A DNA stretch of 41,777 bases, taken from positions 1 through 41,777 of the forward strand of contig NZ_JAODNW010000027.1 in NCBI RefSeq assembly GCF_025398255.1, given 5' to 3'. The stretch comes from Chelativorans intermedius (GTDB taxonomy: Bacteria; Pseudomonadota; Alphaproteobacteria; Rhizobiales; Rhizobiaceae). The position numbers and the translations under genes were made by a program. Shown in pieces: positions 40,032-41,777 of this stretch (position 1 is its first letter; each line of letters begins with the position of its first letter). The notes below the pieces were generated by a model. The model made no database searches. It was given only the letters and a program-made list of their open reading frames with translations, and was not told the origin of the DNA.

Positions 40032-40395
40032 GGCGAGAATGCGTCGCCGAAGTCCGTTTCCCGTGCGCTTCTCGCTCCTTCCTTCGCCCGGCGGCGCGAC
40101 TTCGCCGCTGCCGGGCTTTCTCGCCACCAGTCGATGTGATCGCAGACGATCGTGGATGGTCGCAGACAGGCTCAGGGAAGCAGCGTAAGGCAAGATGAAG
40201 CTCCGGCACCATCCGCGGTGTCGCGGGCTGTAAGCCTGTGTCTGCACATCGATTTTTCTGTTGGTGGGTGGTGCTATGCACCCCCGCCGTGGTGCCATGT
40301 GGGCCGCAACTCCCCGGTTTTCCTGGGGTCGGTTGGCACCAATTTCCAGAGGCTCGTTTCGTGCCCATTCTATTGGGGTCTATGAGGAGCAGACC
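40032..40395 (+). other. oriT: Gene-free leader of the relaxase gene, candidate oriT
   Basis: 364 bases with no convincing gene. It holds TGGTGCCA (40290-40297) / TGGCACCA (40334-40341), a perfect eight-base inverted repeat enclosing CCCC (40312-40315) / GGGG (40325-40328), and GGTGC / GCACC around TAT at 40269-40281. Inverted repeats directly upstream of a VirD2-type relaxase gene are the usual setting of oriT, and oriT of ICEMlSymR7A is adjacent to rlxS as far as I recall. An imperfect hairpin near 40088-40117 may terminate the preceding transcript. Confidence 0.5.
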
Positions 40396-41775
40396 GTGTT
40401 CGACGACGACGATTTCAAACTCAAGCCCGGCAAGATCCGCTCGCGCGGCTCGAAGGTCGGACGCAAATTCCTGCATCAGGTATTGGCTGCATCGAACCTC
40501 GCGCGCGGCGGGGCGGGCGGCACACGCAAGTCCCGCTTCACCGGCAGCCGCATCGGGCGCGGCGCGGGCGTCGGACGTGTGCTTGCCAATCGCGACCGCT
40601 ATGCCGCCTTCCGCCAGCGCCGCGTCATCATCAAATCCCGCATCGTCAAGCTGGCCGGCAAGGGGATGGCCAAGGGAATGGAAAATGCGCGGGCGCACCT
40701 GCGGTATATCCAGCGCGACGGTGTGACCCGCGAGGGGGGCGCGGAGCGCGGCGAGCTTTACGGCGCCGAGCAGGACCGAGCGGACGGAAAAGCCTTCCTG
40801 GAGCGCTCGGAGGGCGACCGCCACCAGTTCCGCTTCATCGTCTCGGCCGAGGACGGCGCGGAATACGACAATCTCAAGCCGCTCACCCGCCGCCTGATGG
40901 CCCGCATGGAGGAAGACCTCGGCACGAAGCTCGATTGGGTGGCGGTCGATCACTACAACACCGGCCATCCGCACACGCATATCCTGCTGCGTGGCCGCGA
41001 CGAGGGCGGCAAGGACCTCATCATCGCCCGCGACTACATCACCACCGGCATGCGCGAGCGCGCTGCCGAGATCGTCAGCCTGGATTTCGGGCCGCGGTCG
41101 GATTTCGAGATCGAGAACCGGCTGCGTCATGAGATCGAGCAGGAGCGTCTGACGAGCGTAGACCGCCGCCTCATCCGCGATATGGACGAGGCGGGTCTCG
41201 TCGCCGCGACTGACCGCGACGCCTTCCAGCAGAGCCTGCGCGCGGGCCGGCTGCACAAGCTGAGGCGGCTGGGCCTGGCCGAGGAACTTCGCCCCGGCCA
41301 ATGGCGGCTGGAGGTGGGGCTGGAGGATACGCTCCGCCGCATGGGCGAGCGCGGCGACATCGTCAAGACCATGCACCGCGAAATGGCCGGGAAAAACATC
41401 GCCCGCAGTCCCGGCGATTACGCGATCCTCGACCCCGGAGACCCGACCGCGAACCCCGTCATCGGGCGCGTGGTGGCGCGTGGGCTATCCGACGAACTCA
41501 AGGACCGCCACTATCTGATCGTCGACGGGGTGGATGGGCGCACCCATTATGTCGACATCGGCAGGGGCGAGGCGACCGAGCCGACACCGGACGGCAATAT
41601 CGGTAAGCGGCGGCGCGGCACCATTGCCGAGGGGAGCACCACGTCGACCGTCCCCGCGAGCGCTGCAGATTTGTTTCCAGATAACTTTGCAATCTTTGTT
41701 GCAAAGCCGTTGCTGGCGGCGGGTCGTAGTTTGGTGGGTCGGACTTCAAAGGTTCCGATCAGGCCTGTGGCGTGA
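40396..41775 (+). CDS. rlxS: VirD2-like relaxase (RlxS-like), apparently truncated
   Basis: 459 residues from GTG 40396 (GAGGAG six bases upstream); the frame opens at 40261 but that part is the oriT-like region. A basic N-terminus is followed by MENARAHLRYIQRDG (probable catalytic Tyr region) and the metal-binding histidines at 186, 191, 193 and 195 in DHYNTGHPHTHILLRG. It would nick oriT and pilot the single strand into the secretion channel. The DUF3363-type region that follows breaks off: after TPDGNI (about residue 402) the sequence becomes unlike relatives, and the last 35 codons are AT-richer, ending at TGA 41773. Full-length relatives are around 650 residues, so this copy seems interrupted or rearranged. 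Confidence 0.85.
   Translation: MFDDDDFKLKPGKIRSRGSKVGRKFLHQVLAASNLARGGAGGTRKSRFTGSRIGRGAGVGRVLANRDRYAAFRQRRVIIKSRIVKLAGKGMAKGMENARAHLRYIQRDGVTREGGAERGELYGAEQDRADGKAFLERSEGDRHQFRFIVSAEDGAEYDNLKPLTRRLMARMEEDLGTKLDWVAVDHYNTGHPHTHILLRGRDEGGKDLIIARDYITTGMRERAAEIVSLDFGPRSDFEIENRLRHEIEQERLTSVDRRLIRDMDEAGLVAATDRDAFQQSLRAGRLHKLRRLGLAEELRPGQWRLEVGLEDTLRRMGERGDIVKTMHREMAGKNIARSPGDYAILDPGDPTANPVIGRVVARGLSDELKDRHYLIVDGVDGRTHYVDIGRGEATEPTPDGNIGKRRRGTIAEGSTTSTVPASAADLFPDNFAIFVAKPLLAAGRSLVGRTSKVPIRPVA
41685..41706. repeat. Perfect inverted repeat near the relaxase break
   Basis: CTTTGCAA (41685-41692) and TTGCAAAG (41699-41706) with a six-base spacer, in the AT-rich tail of the relaxase frame. It may be part of an inserted element that continues beyond the window. 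Confidence 0.45.
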
Positions 41776-41777
41776 AG

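Noticed and set aside
40238-40726. Alternative plus-strand frame overlapping the relaxase start
   Set aside because: Out of frame with the relaxase and Ser/Arg-rich without domain; the leader is better explained as an oriT-type region.
39832-41376. Minus-strand 514-codon frame opposite the relaxase
   Set aside because: Low-complexity shadow of the relaxase and transglycosylase genes.
1-41777. CRISPR arrays, rRNA or tRNA genes
   Set aside because: No regularly spaced repeats, rRNA segments or tRNA cloverleaf with a CCA-type end were found on reading through the window.

Overview
The window reads as GC-rich alphaproteobacterial DNA, most likely from Hyphomicrobiales of the Mesorhizobium/Phyllobacteriaceae type. 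The case rests on gene content: a LuxR/LuxI pair followed by a split DUF6499/DUF2285 gene, a strawberry-notch helicase-methylase, and an excisionase - TraF - lytic transglycosylase - VirD2-like relaxase block. As I remember it, this is the transfer backbone of quorum-sensing-controlled integrative and conjugative elements such as ICEMlSymR7A of Mesorhizobium. No integrase, tRNA gene or attachment site is visible, so the element's ends lie outside the window, and I cannot say whether the first 20 kb is cargo or flanking chromosome.

Layout. 1-81: tip of an IS256-type insertion sequence. 0.3-6.7 kb: an RND efflux pump and its membrane fusion protein (minus strand), divergent from an OmpR-type response regulator and a sensor kinase (plus strand). 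7.1-13.4 kb: an Lrp-type regulator divergent from an AceE/MdeB-like TPP enzyme, a Tat-signal protein, then a small HTH regulator with tandem operators, a threonine-kinase-like GHMP kinase and a PLP lyase. 13.5-19.7 kb: a six-gene minus-strand operon (IclR regulator, M24 peptidase, threonine-synthase-like enzyme, TctC/TctB/TctA-type tripartite transporter). Together these suggest uptake and breakdown of an amino-acid-derived compound.

19.8-41.8 kb: ICE backbone. Two XRE regulators lead to traR-traI-fseA, where the FseA activator can only be made full length by a +1 ribosomal frameshift. Then come a secreted nuclease-like protein, a PP-loop enzyme, a large ParB-like protein, small accessory proteins, a 1418-residue methyltransferase-helicase, a Toprim protein and a DUF2493 protein. 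A two-gene minus-strand cargo module (unknown protein plus DUF6650) interrupts the backbone at 34.7-36.6 kb. The transfer block follows: DUF736 protein, a small protein, rdfS-like excisionase, traF, virB1-like transglycosylase, a candidate oriT and the relaxase, which appears truncated near the window's right edge.

Expected logic, inferred from the characterised relatives: TraR plus the TraI signal raises traI-fseA transcription. Frameshifting sets the amount of FseA. FseA turns on rdfS-traF, giving excision, pilus maturation and relaxase-driven transfer. Many backbone genes have a strong inverted repeat in the leader just upstream of the ribosome binding site.
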